A stretch of DNA of 64,000 nucleotides from JAHEJA01 sp965656445 (GTDB lineage: Bacteria > Pseudomonadota > Alphaproteobacteria > Rhodobacterales > Rhodobacteraceae). The stretch is from positions 1-64,000 of the forward strand of contig CBFHKO010000008.1 in the NCBI GenBank assembly GCA_965656445.1, read 5' to 3'. Under the pieces are notes generated by a model. It saw only the letters and a list, made by a program, of their open reading frames with translations, ran no database searches and was not told the DNA's origin. Below, one piece after another: positions 34,049 to 43,194 of this stretch. The stretch's first letter is position 1. Each line of letters begins with the position of its first letter. The position numbers and the translations under genes are program-made.

Positions 34049-35341
34049 CTAAACCGTCACGTCAATCGCTGTTTGATCGCCGACGCCGAACACTTGTTTG
34101 TAGCGATCAATTTCTTTGACCGGCCCCATAGCCTTGTTAGGATTGTCCGACAATTTAACGGTAGGCTTTCCATTTGCAGAAATCGCTTTGCAGACCAAGG
34201 AAAAGGAATTCAGACCGTTGTCAGGCACGAGACCTCGGAAGTCATTGGTAAGATTTGTGCCCCACCCAAAGGACACTTTGACTCTACCTGCGAACTGTTT
34301 GTACAGCTTTTGAATTTGATCGGTATCCAGGCCGTCAGAAAAGATGACAAGCTTTTTGGTGGGATCCTCGCCGCGGTCTTTCCACCATTGGATGGCGGTT
34401 TCTGCGCCCGTCGCAGGATCGCCGCTGTCGATACGGATACCTGTCCATCCAGCCAGCCAATCAGGAGCGTTATCCAAGAACCCTTGAGTGCCATAGGTGT
34501 CAGGTAGGATAATACGCAAATTCCCGTCGTGCTCTTCTTGCCAGTCTGACAAGACTTTATAGGGCGCTTGGGCAAGGTCGGCATCTGTTTCCGCCAAGGC
34601 TGAATAGACCATGGGCAATTCATGCGCATTTGTTCCAATCGCTTCGATGTCGCGTTTCATCGCAATCAGGCAATTCGACGTGCCAACAAAGCTATTTCCC
34701 AAACCTTCGCGCATGGCTTGAACGCACCAATCTTGCCAGAGGTAACTATGACGGCGACGTGTTCCGAAATCTGCGATCCTGAGACCTTCCACACCGCGCA
34801 ATGTTTCGATCTTTTCCCAGAGTTTTGTCATCGCGCGCGCATAGAGCACCTGAAGCTCAAACTTGCCCATTTCGTTCAAAACGGCACGGCCGCGGAGTTC
34901 CATCAAAATGGCCAATGCGGGAATTTCCCACAGCATGACTTCGGGCCATTTGCCCTCAAAGGTGAGTTCATATTGGCCGTCACGCTTTTCCAGGTGATAC
35001 TCAGGAAGCCGCAAGTTTTCGAACCATTCCATGAAATCTGGGCGGAACATTTGGCGTTTACCATAAAACGTATTCCCGCGCAGCCACGTGCTTTCGCCTC
35101 TTGTGAGGGACAGGCCGCGCACATGGTCAAGCTGTTCACGAAGCTCGCCTTCATCGATCAATTCAGCAAGGCGGATAGATTTTGTTCTGTTGATGAGGCT
35201 AAACGTGACATTGGTATCCGGTTTGTTGCGAAACACGGATTGGCACATCAGAAGTTTATAGAAATCTGTATCGATCAAAGAGCGAACGATTGGATCAATC
35301 TTCCATTTGTGGTTCCAAACTCGTGTCGCGATATCAACCAT
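34049..35341 (-). CDS. pncB: Nicotinate phosphoribosyltransferase
   Basis: 430 residues. It converts nicotinate and PRPP to nicotinate mononucleotide in NAD salvage. Features include LIDTDFYKLLMCQSVFRN at the N-terminus, ADFGTRRRHSYLWQDW near residue 195, TSNCLIAM, and the PRPP-side block KLVIFSDGLDTDQIQKLYK. The start shares a base with the pncA stop (TAATG), so nicotinamidase and this enzyme are made together and act in sequence. Confidence 0.96.
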   Translation of the reverse strand: MVDIATRVWNHKWKIDPIVRSLIDTDFYKLLMCQSVFRNKPDTNVTFSLINRTKSIRLAELIDEGELREQLDHVRGLSLTRGESTWLRGNTFYGKRQMFRPDFMEWFENLRLPEYHLEKRDGQYELTFEGKWPEVMLWEIPALAILMELRGRAVLNEMGKFELQVLYARAMTKLWEKIETLRGVEGLRIADFGTRRRHSYLWQDWCVQAMREGLGNSFVGTSNCLIAMKRDIEAIGTNAHELPMVYSALAETDADLAQAPYKVLSDWQEEHDGNLRIILPDTYGTQGFLDNAPDWLAGWTGIRIDSGDPATGAETAIQWWKDRGEDPTKKLVIFSDGLDTDQIQKLYKQFAGRVKVSFGWGTNLTNDFRGLVPDNGLNSFSLVCKAISANGKPTVKLSDNPNKAMGPVKEIDRYKQVFGVGDQTAIDVTV

Positions 35342-35940
35342 TATACAATTTCCACCCTGGCATTGCGCATTTCGGCAAGTGCTGTGTTCAAAGACCCATC
35401 CATATCAATGGCGCGGCATGCATTCGTCAAGACGCGCGTTTCGAACCCAAGTCGCGCCGCATCTAAAGCGGAATAGCAAACGCAAAAATCAGTTGCCAAG
35501 CCAACCATGTCAATTTCCGTAATGCCGCGTGTTTTCAAGTAGCCCTCTAGCCCTGTCGGCGTGCTGCGGTCATTTTCAAAAAACGCAGAATAACTATCGA
35601 TAGAAGGCGTGAACCCCTTGCGAATGATCATATCGGCCCGTGTCGTGTTGAGGTCAGGGTGAAACGCGGCCCCTTGGCTCCCTTGGACACAATGATCAGG
35701 CCATAAAACTTGAGGTCCGTAGGGCATGTCGATCAGCTCAAAAGCAGACCTATCAGGATGCGACGTGGCAAAAGATGAATGTCCAGCGGGATGCCAATCT
35801 TGGGTCATAAGCACGACATCATAACCGTCCATCATGTCATTGATGAGGGGAACAATGCTGTCCCCATCAGTCACAGCCAAAGCGCCACCAGGGCAAAAAT
35901 CGTTTTGCACGTCAATCACAAGTAAAGCTTTGGTTTTCAT
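35341..35940 (-). CDS. pncA: Nicotinamidase
   Basis: 199 residues from the ATG at 35940. It deamidates nicotinamide to nicotinate. The catalytic triad is visible: Asp in VIDVQNDFCPGGALAV (residue about 9), a Lys in IIRKGF near residue 105, and Cys in VGLATDFCVCYSALDAARLGF near residue 150. Metal ligands are in TQDWHPAGHSSF. An upstream start at 35994 gives unlikely extra residues. Directly upstream of pncB in the same operon. Confidence 0.95.
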   Translation of the reverse strand: MKTKALLVIDVQNDFCPGGALAVTDGDSIVPLINDMMDGYDVVLMTQDWHPAGHSSFATSHPDRSAFELIDMPYGPQVLWPDHCVQGSQGAAFHPDLNTTRADMIIRKGFTPSIDSYSAFFENDRSTPTGLEGYLKTRGITEIDMVGLATDFCVCYSALDAARLGFETRVLTNACRAIDMDGSLNTALAEMRNARVEIV

Positions 35941-36072
35941 CACTACGCCCTTTAATCTGCAGGCGAATGTGGCCCCAAGCGCCATTGAGTTCAAGCAGAA
36001 AGGTCGAAACCACTAGGTTTATTTGCCAAAGTTGGGCTATGACTGACGTAAACGAACTATGGGACTTTGAGG

Positions 36073-36795
36073 ATGAGTGACACAATTTACGCCATTGGGG
36101 ACATTCATGGTCAATATGACATGCTTACCCAAGCGCTTGATCATATTGAACAAGATGGGGGGTGTGATGCAAAGGTCGTTTTTCTAGGCGATCTGGTGGA
36201 TCGGGGTCCTAATAGTAAATTGGTTGTTCAACACCTAATAGATGGCATAGCGGCTGGCAAAGATTGGACTGTCCTGAGGGGTAATCATGATCAGCTCTTT
36301 GCCAATTTCCTAGAGCCAGAGCCTAAAATTGAAATGCGTTTGATGATCGGTATGGATTGGCTTGATGACAGGTTAGGGGGCCAGACCACTCTGGCTTCCT
36401 ATGGTGTTGAAATAACCGACCAAAGCCGACATTGGGAGGTACACGAACAGGCGCGCGCTTTGGTTCCAAGATCACACACTGATTTCATAAAATCGCTCCC
36501 CATGACCCATATCGATGGGAGCTACCTCTTTGTGCATGCGGGCATCCGACCAGACGTCCCCTTGGATCAGCAAGAGCAAGAAGATCTCTATTGGATACGG
36601 GAGCCGTTTTTGTCCTATCCAGACCCACACCCTTATATCATTGTTCATGGACACACCGCGATTAAAGCTGCTACGCATTATGGTAATCGTATTAATATCG
36701 ACACGGGTGCAGGGTATGGGCGCAAGTTAACCGTCTTGGGGGTTGAGGGTCAGGACACTTGGCTGCTTGATGAAACTGGGCGTCATCCCTTCTAG
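36073..36795 (+). CDS. Serine/threonine-type metallophosphatase (PPP family)
   Basis: 240 residues from the ATG at 36073, which follows TTGAGG. The phosphoesterase motifs GDIHGQYDML (residue about 9), GDLVDRGPNS near 40 and RGNHDQ near 70 are intact, with the later HAGIRP and HGHT histidines. Related proteins include bacterial ApaH-like and PrpA/PrpB-type phosphatases. Substrate could be phosphoproteins or dinucleotides; undecided. A single gene with no clear operon partner. Confidence 0.88.
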   Translation: MSDTIYAIGDIHGQYDMLTQALDHIEQDGGCDAKVVFLGDLVDRGPNSKLVVQHLIDGIAAGKDWTVLRGNHDQLFANFLEPEPKIEMRLMIGMDWLDDRLGGQTTLASYGVEITDQSRHWEVHEQARALVPRSHTDFIKSLPMTHIDGSYLFVHAGIRPDVPLDQQEQEDLYWIREPFLSYPDPHPYIIVHGHTAIKAATHYGNRINIDTGAGYGRKLTVLGVEGQDTWLLDETGRHPF

Positions 36796-36921
36796 TTACG
36801 ACAATGCACTCTCAATTTGACTGTATTTGGTCCGTTGGGATCAATCTCTATACGGGGGTGTCGGTGGTAATATCGTATTTGAAATGTATGCTAGTACAAA
36901 ACGAGTAAGAAAATATTACAG

Positions 36922-39054
36922 ATGCTTTCACAAACTGACACGAGCTATGACTTACAACGCCGTATACGGATAAGCTATCTCGCCGTCTGGCTCATTGTTA
37001 TTGTTGCATCGCTTTGGGCAGTTGTTTTCCTAATTATTGCGGATTACCCAAGCATGATAATCGCAAGTGGGGTTGCCCTTGCATATGCGGCCTGCTTGCT
37101 CTTCTTCAAATTCCGAATGGAAAAACTGGCACGCTCGGTGTGGCTGGCAAGTGCCATCGTCACGACATTGTTTGGGATGGCTGTGGCAGCGGTTGATACG
37201 CAAATCGATCTCTTGTTCTTACCGATTTTGGCGCTGCCATTTCTTGCCTTTTCGTGGCAAAAAGAGAAACTTCTTCTTTTGACATTTTTGTTTGTGGCAA
37301 CGATCTGTTGGGTGGGATCGCAAGTCTTTGGTTTGGCGGGCTCGTCCTATGTTTTGTTTGGTATCCCGAATTTAGACTCCGTCCTACCCGTCGCGATCGT
37401 GAATTTCTTTCTCAAATTGACGGTAATTGTCCTTCTTGTGGCTGAGCTGGCATATTTTACCCTGCTCACTAGTCGTGCAGAGTCCGAGCTTCAAAATGCG
37501 CGGATCAAAGCAGAGGATGCTGCGACGGCCAAAGGGGATTTCTTGGCGAACACGAGCCATGAAATTCGCACCCCAATGAATGGTATGATCGGCATGATCG
37601 AGGTCATGGAAACCATGCACCCAACGGACGAACAGACGCGTGTCTTGGGAACCATTCGAAATTCAGCATTCTCCTTGCTCCGCATCATTGATGACATTCT
37701 GGACGCAAGCAAAATTGACGCGGGCAAGATGGTCATTGATCAGGCCCCCACGGAAATTCGCCCCGTAATCGAAGGTGTCGTTGTGACATTGCAAACCATG
37801 TCAGATGACATGGGGCAAAAGCTTCGGTTGTCGATTTCAGAAGATGTGCCAGATTGGATTTTGGCGGATTCCGGACGGTTGCGTCAGATCATGCTGAATC
37901 TGTTAAGCAACGCGATCAAATATTCTTCAATCGATTTGACGGGCAAAGAGGGCGACATCTATTTCCTCGCGGATATGGCAAATGACGATACTTTGCGTAT
38001 TTCGATAGAGGATCAGGGTATTGGCATGTCTCCTGATTTTCTTAAACAATTATACCAACCCTTTACTCAAGGCGAAGCGTCCACCACACGACGTGTTGGC
38101 GGGACAGGTCTTGGCCTTGTGATTACGATGAAGCTTGTTCAGCAAATGGGCGGTATGATCCAAGCGGAAAGTGTCGAGGGTCAAGGAACCAAGATGACGG
38201 TCACATTGCCCATCATTCGATCCTCTCAAGAAACACGCCGTATCGATATATCAGGTGCAAAGGTTGTTTGGCTCGCGGAGCGTCACACTTTTGAACCTTG
38301 GAGAATGCATTCCCAATTCGAAGCGATGGGTGTTGACTTCGCGTTCCATTTTGTCGATCCGGATATGTCTGATTTCACACCTGATACAGATGAAGGCACG
38401 ATTTATTTGCTTCAACCGCGGCTTGGTGAACAAACAGCTGACTGGCAAAGCAAAATACGAGAACACGCCAAGTCACCCAAATTTTTGTTATTGACGCATC
38501 TGCGCTCGGAACGGTTGGGGCTATTGCAAGATGACGTGTATCGCATACAGGTCTTCCCGTTGCTTCAATCTGAGATCCGCAAAGCGATAGGCGTGCTATC
38601 TGGGCGTATCTCAGTGGACACGCCCATTCAAACGCAACTTGGCACCGAAGCCAGTGAGGCGCAAAAGGCAATGCGGGCCGAAAAATCGATCCTTTTGGTG
38701 GAGGATAATGAAATCAACCGTATCGTTTTACTCAAACAGCTTGAGATCTTGGGATACAAAGCGGACGTGTCCAAGAACGGGCATGAGGGTCTCGCCTCAT
38801 GGCAAAGCAAAGAGTACGACGTGATTTTGTCGGATTGTCATATGCCACTCATGGATGGATTTGAGATGTCTCAAATCATTCGCGCACAAGAGCATGATGC
38901 ATCCAAGGACCGCACGGCCATTATCGCGATTACTGCAAATGCGCTCAAAGGGGATGCTGACAAATGTTTTGCCTGTGGAATGGATGATTACATCGCAAAA
39001 CCCGTTGAAATGAAAACCCTAGAAGGCAAGCTTGTGTCGTTCCTTGGTGTTTAG
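36922..39054 (+). CDS. Hybrid sensor histidine kinase with receiver domain
   Basis: 710 residues. The N-terminus has about six membrane helices (residues 15-180) without a periplasmic sensor loop. A short helix links to the HisKA domain, with phospho-accepting His 213 in FLANTSHEIRTPMNGMIGMI. The HATPase domain has NLLSNAIKYSS, EDQGIGMS and GGTGLGLVI. A degenerate receiver-like stretch (about 440-560) precedes a true receiver with Asp 638 in VILSDCHMPLMDGFEMS and the Lys in YIAKPVE. No response regulator is next to it. Confidence 0.93.
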   Translation: MLSQTDTSYDLQRRIRISYLAVWLIVIVASLWAVVFLIIADYPSMIIASGVALAYAACLLFFKFRMEKLARSVWLASAIVTTLFGMAVAAVDTQIDLLFLPILALPFLAFSWQKEKLLLLTFLFVATICWVGSQVFGLAGSSYVLFGIPNLDSVLPVAIVNFFLKLTVIVLLVAELAYFTLLTSRAESELQNARIKAEDAATAKGDFLANTSHEIRTPMNGMIGMIEVMETMHPTDEQTRVLGTIRNSAFSLLRIIDDILDASKIDAGKMVIDQAPTEIRPVIEGVVVTLQTMSDDMGQKLRLSISEDVPDWILADSGRLRQIMLNLLSNAIKYSSIDLTGKEGDIYFLADMANDDTLRISIEDQGIGMSPDFLKQLYQPFTQGEASTTRRVGGTGLGLVITMKLVQQMGGMIQAESVEGQGTKMTVTLPIIRSSQETRRIDISGAKVVWLAERHTFEPWRMHSQFEAMGVDFAFHFVDPDMSDFTPDTDEGTIYLLQPRLGEQTADWQSKIREHAKSPKFLLLTHLRSERLGLLQDDVYRIQVFPLLQSEIRKAIGVLSGRISVDTPIQTQLGTEASEAQKAMRAEKSILLVEDNEINRIVLLKQLEILGYKADVSKNGHEGLASWQSKEYDVILSDCHMPLMDGFEMSQIIRAQEHDASKDRTAIIAITANALKGDADKCFACGMDDYIAKPVEMKTLEGKLVSFLGV

Positions 39055-40004
39055 TCTTGCTGTTTGGCGGGTCTGGATATCAAACTAACACGCGGTAGGA
39101 CGCCCGTTTCCGCACGGCTTCTGTTTCGCAACACAGGTGTATTTTTCGAAATTGATGTCCGTGTTTCTCGAAACACAACATAAAGACCGCTGGCTATGAT
39201 GACGCTGCTTCCAATGATCGTCATTTGATCCGGCAGTTCGTCAAAGAAAGCATACCCATAAACAACAGCCCAAATCATTTGAGAATAATGCATCGGCGCA
39301 ACAAAGCCTGCTTCGCCTACTTTATAGGCGGCGATAATGCATAACGAGGCGAGGACAGCGAGGACGGACATAGCTGCCAGCAGCCCTAGATCAATCAAAC
39401 CGAGGGGCACATAGGACATTGGCATCAAAGCGCCCATTAAGAGAAGGCTGCCAAAAATTGGATAGACCAATAGAACCATTGTGCGCTCATCCTTGCCAAT
39501 TTTACGAACGATGAGCGAGCTAAACGCCCCGCAAAAGGCGGCGGTTAGGGCTGCAAAGTGACCCAATGATAAATCGGCAGACCCTGGTCGCAAAACGATG
39601 AGAACCCCAATCAACCCAACAATAACGGCGGCCCAGCGGTGGCGCCCAACTTTTTCACCCAAAAGAGGGATCGCGAGAACAGTAATCACCAAGGGCATGC
39701 CAAACAAAAACGCATAGACCTGTGCCATTGGAAGGGTGGAAAACGCATAAAAGGCCGACAGGCCCGTCATCACTGTTGTGACAACGCGCAGGGACGTCCA
39801 CCAAGGATGTTTGGGAATTAGGTTGTCCGCATTCTTTTCACGCAGATGCAAAAGAAAGACCAAGGGAAAGCTGAACAAGCCAGAGAAAAAGATGATCTGA
39901 AAGGTGGAATAGGACCCGCCCAATGATTTAACAATCACGTCATGCGCAGAGTACAGAGCAAAGGCGAGAAGGGCGAACAAAGCGCCTTTTATATTTCCAG
40001 ACAT
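39051..40004 (-). CDS. DMT-superfamily (EamA) transporter
   Basis: 317 residues, ten hydrophobic helices in two EamA repeats. Visible blocks: ALYSAHDVIVKSLGGSYS, GLSAFYAFSTLPMAQVYAFLFGMPLVI, the second-repeat start LGHFAALTAAFCGAFSSLIVRK, and HYSQMIWAVVYGYAFFDELPD. Substrates of this family are small metabolites, not predictable. The ATG at 40004 is favoured because AGGAG lies 7 bp upstream; an ATG at 40010 sits too close. The 3' end overlaps the kinase stop by 4 bp, tail to tail. Confidence 0.9.
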   Translation of the reverse strand: MSGNIKGALFALLAFALYSAHDVIVKSLGGSYSTFQIIFFSGLFSFPLVFLLHLREKNADNLIPKHPWWTSLRVVTTVMTGLSAFYAFSTLPMAQVYAFLFGMPLVITVLAIPLLGEKVGRHRWAAVIVGLIGVLIVLRPGSADLSLGHFAALTAAFCGAFSSLIVRKIGKDERTMVLLVYPIFGSLLLMGALMPMSYVPLGLIDLGLLAAMSVLAVLASLCIIAAYKVGEAGFVAPMHYSQMIWAVVYGYAFFDELPDQMTIIGSSVIIASGLYVVFRETRTSISKNTPVLRNRSRAETGVLPRVSLISRPAKQQD

Positions 40005-40094
40005 CACCATGCTCCTGACTGTTTACGCACTGTGGTTGAGAGTGGTGCCCTTTTAAATACAGGTAAGAAAGGCGCCACTTAACTTAGTCAAACA

Positions 40095-40122
40095 ATAAAA
40101 AAACAGCCCCGTAAAGGGCTGT
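40095..40122 (-). terminator. Intrinsic terminator after leuB
   Basis: On the minus strand ACAGCCC, loop TTTACG, GGGCTGT and a run of T, 25 bp after the leuB stop. Clear for leuB; no T-run on the other strand. Confidence 0.85.
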
Positions 40123-40146
40123 CTCTCATGGTTCAATTGGTTTGAA

Positions 40147-41253
40147 TTATAGGCTAGCGCTGAGAGCCGCGACAATCGCGTCACCCATTTCAGATGTGGA
40201 CACAGGTGTTGCACCGTCCTCACCCAAGAGATCCGCAGTCCGCAATCCGTCTGCTAGAACCTTTTCAACGGCTTTTTCCAAACGATCCGCTTCAGCGCCT
40301 TGATCAAAGGAATAGCGCAGCGCCATTGCAAAGCTTAGTACACATGCAATTGGGTTTGCTTTGCCTTGGCCTGCAATGTCTGGGGCTGAACCGTGGACGG
40401 GTTCATACAATGCTTTGGGACGGCCATTCGCCATTGGCGCACCAAGGGATGCGGATGGCAACATGCCCAAAGAGCCAGTCAACATCGCAGCCGCATCAGA
40501 GAGCAAATCACCAAAGAGGTTATCCGTTACAATAACGTCGAACTGTTTGGGCCAGCGGCAAAGTTGCATCGCGCCGGCGTCTGCGTACATGTGAGATAGC
40601 TCAACATCTTGGTACTCTGTGTCATGCACACGCTGCACAACTTCGCGCCAAAGAATGCCAGATTCCATAACGTTGGCTTTTTCCATGGAACACACTTTGT
40701 TGCCACGACGACGTGCCAATTCGAAAGCAGAGCGTGCAACACGTTCAATTTCGGATTCTGTGTAGCGTTGTGTGTTGATCCCAACACGCTCGTTGCCCTC
40801 TTCGAAGATACCGCGTGGTTCGCCAAAATAGATACCAGAGGTCAATTCGCGCACGATCATGATATCGAGACCCGCAACCACATCGCGCTTGAGGGATGAG
40901 AAATCCGCCAATGCGTCAAAACACTGCGCTGGGCGCAAGTTTGAGAAGAGGTCCATCTCCTTGCGCAGGCGCAGCAATCCGCGCTCTGGCTTTACGGAAA
41001 AATCCAAATCATCATATTGTGGCCCACCAACGGCACCCAATAGAACCGCATCCACTTCTTGCGCTTTGGCCATCGTATCGTCATGCAAAGGTGTGCCATG
41101 TTTGTCATAGGCGCAGCCCCCAACAAGGTCCTCAGAGACGTCAAAAGACATGTCACGGTTCGCACCGTACCAATCAATGACTTTGCGGACTTCGGCCATA
41201 ACTTCGGGGCCGATACCATCACCTGGCAAAATAAGAAGAGAGGGGTTTGTCAT
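40147..41253 (-). CDS. leuB: 3-Isopropylmalate dehydrogenase
   Basis: 368 residues from the ATG at 41253 (ATG 41259 is equally near the AAGGA site). It oxidises 3-isopropylmalate in leucine synthesis. LLILPGDGIGPEVM at the start, RELTSGIYFGEPRG, the catalytic Tyr/Lys region, and YEPVHGSAPDIAGQGKANPIACVLS are all present. Same-strand neighbours leuC-leuD lie about 1.3 kb upstream, separated by the frameshifted membrane gene. leuA is not in this window. Confidence 0.96.
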   Translation of the reverse strand: MTNPSLLILPGDGIGPEVMAEVRKVIDWYGANRDMSFDVSEDLVGGCAYDKHGTPLHDDTMAKAQEVDAVLLGAVGGPQYDDLDFSVKPERGLLRLRKEMDLFSNLRPAQCFDALADFSSLKRDVVAGLDIMIVRELTSGIYFGEPRGIFEEGNERVGINTQRYTESEIERVARSAFELARRRGNKVCSMEKANVMESGILWREVVQRVHDTEYQDVELSHMYADAGAMQLCRWPKQFDVIVTDNLFGDLLSDAAAMLTGSLGMLPSASLGAPMANGRPKALYEPVHGSAPDIAGQGKANPIACVLSFAMALRYSFDQGAEADRLEKAVEKVLADGLRTADLLGEDGATPVSTSEMGDAIVAALSASL

Positions 41254-41429
41254 ATCCATATGTCCTTGCGTAAAACGAGTTTGAGCATGGCCTAACGATT
41301 TCAACGGGAATGGTCAAGAAACGAAGGGCTTAAGCCCGTTTTCTAACGCTGTCCAAACCGCGCGGACCTGCTGAGTTTTCCGGTGGTAGGTTCAGATTGC
41401 ATTATGTGGATGAAACTCTTGTCGCTTCC

Positions 41430-42259
41430 TTATGCAGGTTGAAGCGTATGTCCGTTGGTTTCGGTTTGGCGTTTTTCAGCAATCATCGTCGCAATGCGCA
41501 ACATTGCAGTCCCCCGCATAATCAAGGATGCGGGGATTACGGACCAACCAACCATGATCCAAACGAGGGTCTCAGGGTTCGCAAAAATGCGGGTCCCTGT
41601 ATAGATAAAGGCGATTTTGACCATGGCGGGAATGGCGAATGGGGCAATAATCCCCAACGAGATATTTACGCGCGCATCTCGAACAAGGCGCACGACGATG
41701 TCTTTGCCGCTTGTCGGGTCCAAAAGTGGGAGGTTTTTCCAGACGTTGAAACCCGTGTCTGACTTTGGCCAATCCGTGAAACGGATAATGAGATAAAACC
41801 CACCGCAGATTAACCATGACCCGATATACCCAAGCCCTGCGATCATCAGCATGGCTTCTTTGGTTTCAGGTTGGATCGTCGGGGGGACCATTAACGACAC
41901 GAGTTGAACGGCGAGTATGGAATATTCAGCCCATGCCCCAGAATAGTAGCAATCGCACTCAGTGGACCCGTGTGATCAAGGCCTAGGCCGATGGTTCTAA
42001 AAACACCTGCCGCAAAAAAGACCATAGTTGCCAACCAAATAAATCGGATGCGGTTGTAGGGCGCGGCTGAGGTGAATTCTAATGTGGTCGGCGTGTCATA
42101 GATGTATTCGAAAAAGACAAACGCCCCTGCAAACAAGGCAAAGGCCAAAGCGAGTTGTGAGGAATGCGATTGAAAGGACGGCACCCAAAGGGAAGGAATA
42201 GCAAATACAACTGCTATTGATAACGCACGTACAAACGCGCTGATGATCTTGGTGATCAT
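41430..42259 (-). pseudogene. Conserved roseobacter-type membrane protein gene with a frameshift
   Basis: The first frame (ATG 42259) gives 122 residues of membrane protein ending NIPYSPFNSCR; the continuing frame, overlapping by a few bases near 41891-41900, carries VQLVSLMVPPTIQPETKEAM, then FNVWKNLPLLDPTSGKDIVVRLVRDARVNI and two more helices. In relatives I recall one continuous protein joining PYSPV-R/Q-LV to these blocks. One missing base near 41905 accounts for the split. Function unknown. It stands between leuD and leuB on the same strand. Confidence 0.75.
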
Positions 42260-42529
42260 TGCCTGCTTCCTTTTAACTGGTCGGTCACGATACGATGCCG
42301 TGGCCTTGTCCCAATTGTCTGCTTTACGCAGAATGCCTCATTCTTGACACAATGTTCAATCCATAGGGATATGTTTTCAACAACTATTTATCTTTTGTCA
42401 TAAATTTCAATTATTTCAGCTTGTTATGAGGCGAAATTACATCAGTTTTGCTGTAAAATTTTCAGTTCTTTACTAGATGTAGTAGTTAAATGGAGTGAAA
42501 ATACTAATCTGCGTAAGATGAAATGTGGC
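42260..42529. other. AT-rich intergenic stretch with no gene seen
   Basis: Together with the leuD terminator this fills the 329-bp gap between the membrane gene and leuD. It contains a TTGACA at about 42344 on the plus strand, but no downstream plus-strand gene. I see no ORF with a ribosome site and no known RNA. Confidence 0.6.
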
Positions 42530-42567
42530 AGAAAAAAGAAAAGGCCGCGACGGGGATCGCGGCCTTT
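42530..42567 (-). terminator. Intrinsic terminator after leuD
   Basis: On the minus strand AAAGGCCGCGA, loop TCCCCG, TCGCGGCCTTT followed by TCTTTTTT. An 11-bp perfect stem 22 bp after the leuD stop, ending the leuC-leuD unit. Confidence 0.92.
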
Positions 42568-42588
42568 ATTGAGTTTGTTTGGTTTAAT

Positions 42589-43194
42589 TTAGACCCAAGG
42601 ACGCTCTGCTGCTAGCTTGGCTTCATAGCTGTCGATTGACGATTTATGTTCCATGGTTAAACCAATGTCGTCTAGTCCATTCAGCAAGCAATGCTTCTTA
42701 AAGGAATCGACTTCAAAGCTAAATGTCTCGCCATCTGAGGATGTGACTGTCTGCGCCTCTAGATCAACGTCCATACGCGCATTGGACCCTTTTTCCGCGT
42801 CCTTCATCAAGATATCGACTTGGTCCTGCGGTAGAACGATTGGCAAGATGCCGTTCTTGAAACAGTTGTTATAGAAGATATCCGCAAAAGATGTTGAGAT
42901 AACGCATTTGATCCCAAAATCAGCAATCGCCCAAGGTGCGTGTTCCCGAGAGGATCCGCAACCAAAGTTATCACCCGCAACGAGGATCTGTGCTTCGCGA
43001 TACTGAGGTTTGTTCAACACAAAATCAGGGATTTCGTTGCCTTGACGGTCAAAGCGCATTTCGTCGAACAAATTCACACCCAAGCCAGAGCGCTTGATTG
43101 TTTTCAAGAACACTTTTGGAATGATCATATCTGTGTCGATATTCACCAAAGGCATTGGGGCGGCAATGCCGCTGAGTTTTTCGAACTTTTCCAT
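42589..43194 (-). CDS. leuD: 3-Isopropylmalate dehydratase, small subunit
   Basis: 201 residues. With LeuC it isomerises 2- to 3-isopropylmalate. PLVNIDTDMIIPKVFLKTI near the start and the loop DNFGCGSSREHAPWAIADFGIKCVIS near residue 75 are diagnostic. Its ATG shares one base with the leuC stop (TAATG). Confidence 0.97.
   Translation of the reverse strand: MEKFEKLSGIAAPMPLVNIDTDMIIPKVFLKTIKRSGLGVNLFDEMRFDRQGNEIPDFVLNKPQYREAQILVAGDNFGCGSSREHAPWAIADFGIKCVISTSFADIFYNNCFKNGILPIVLPQDQVDILMKDAEKGSNARMDVDLEAQTVTSSDGETFSFEVDSFKKHCLLNGLDDIGLTMEHKSSIDSYEAKLAAERPWV

Noticed and set aside
34622..35476. A 284-codon open frame on the plus strand.
   Set aside because: It is the complement of pncB and pncA, which have complete family motifs; no ribosome site and no recognisable domain.
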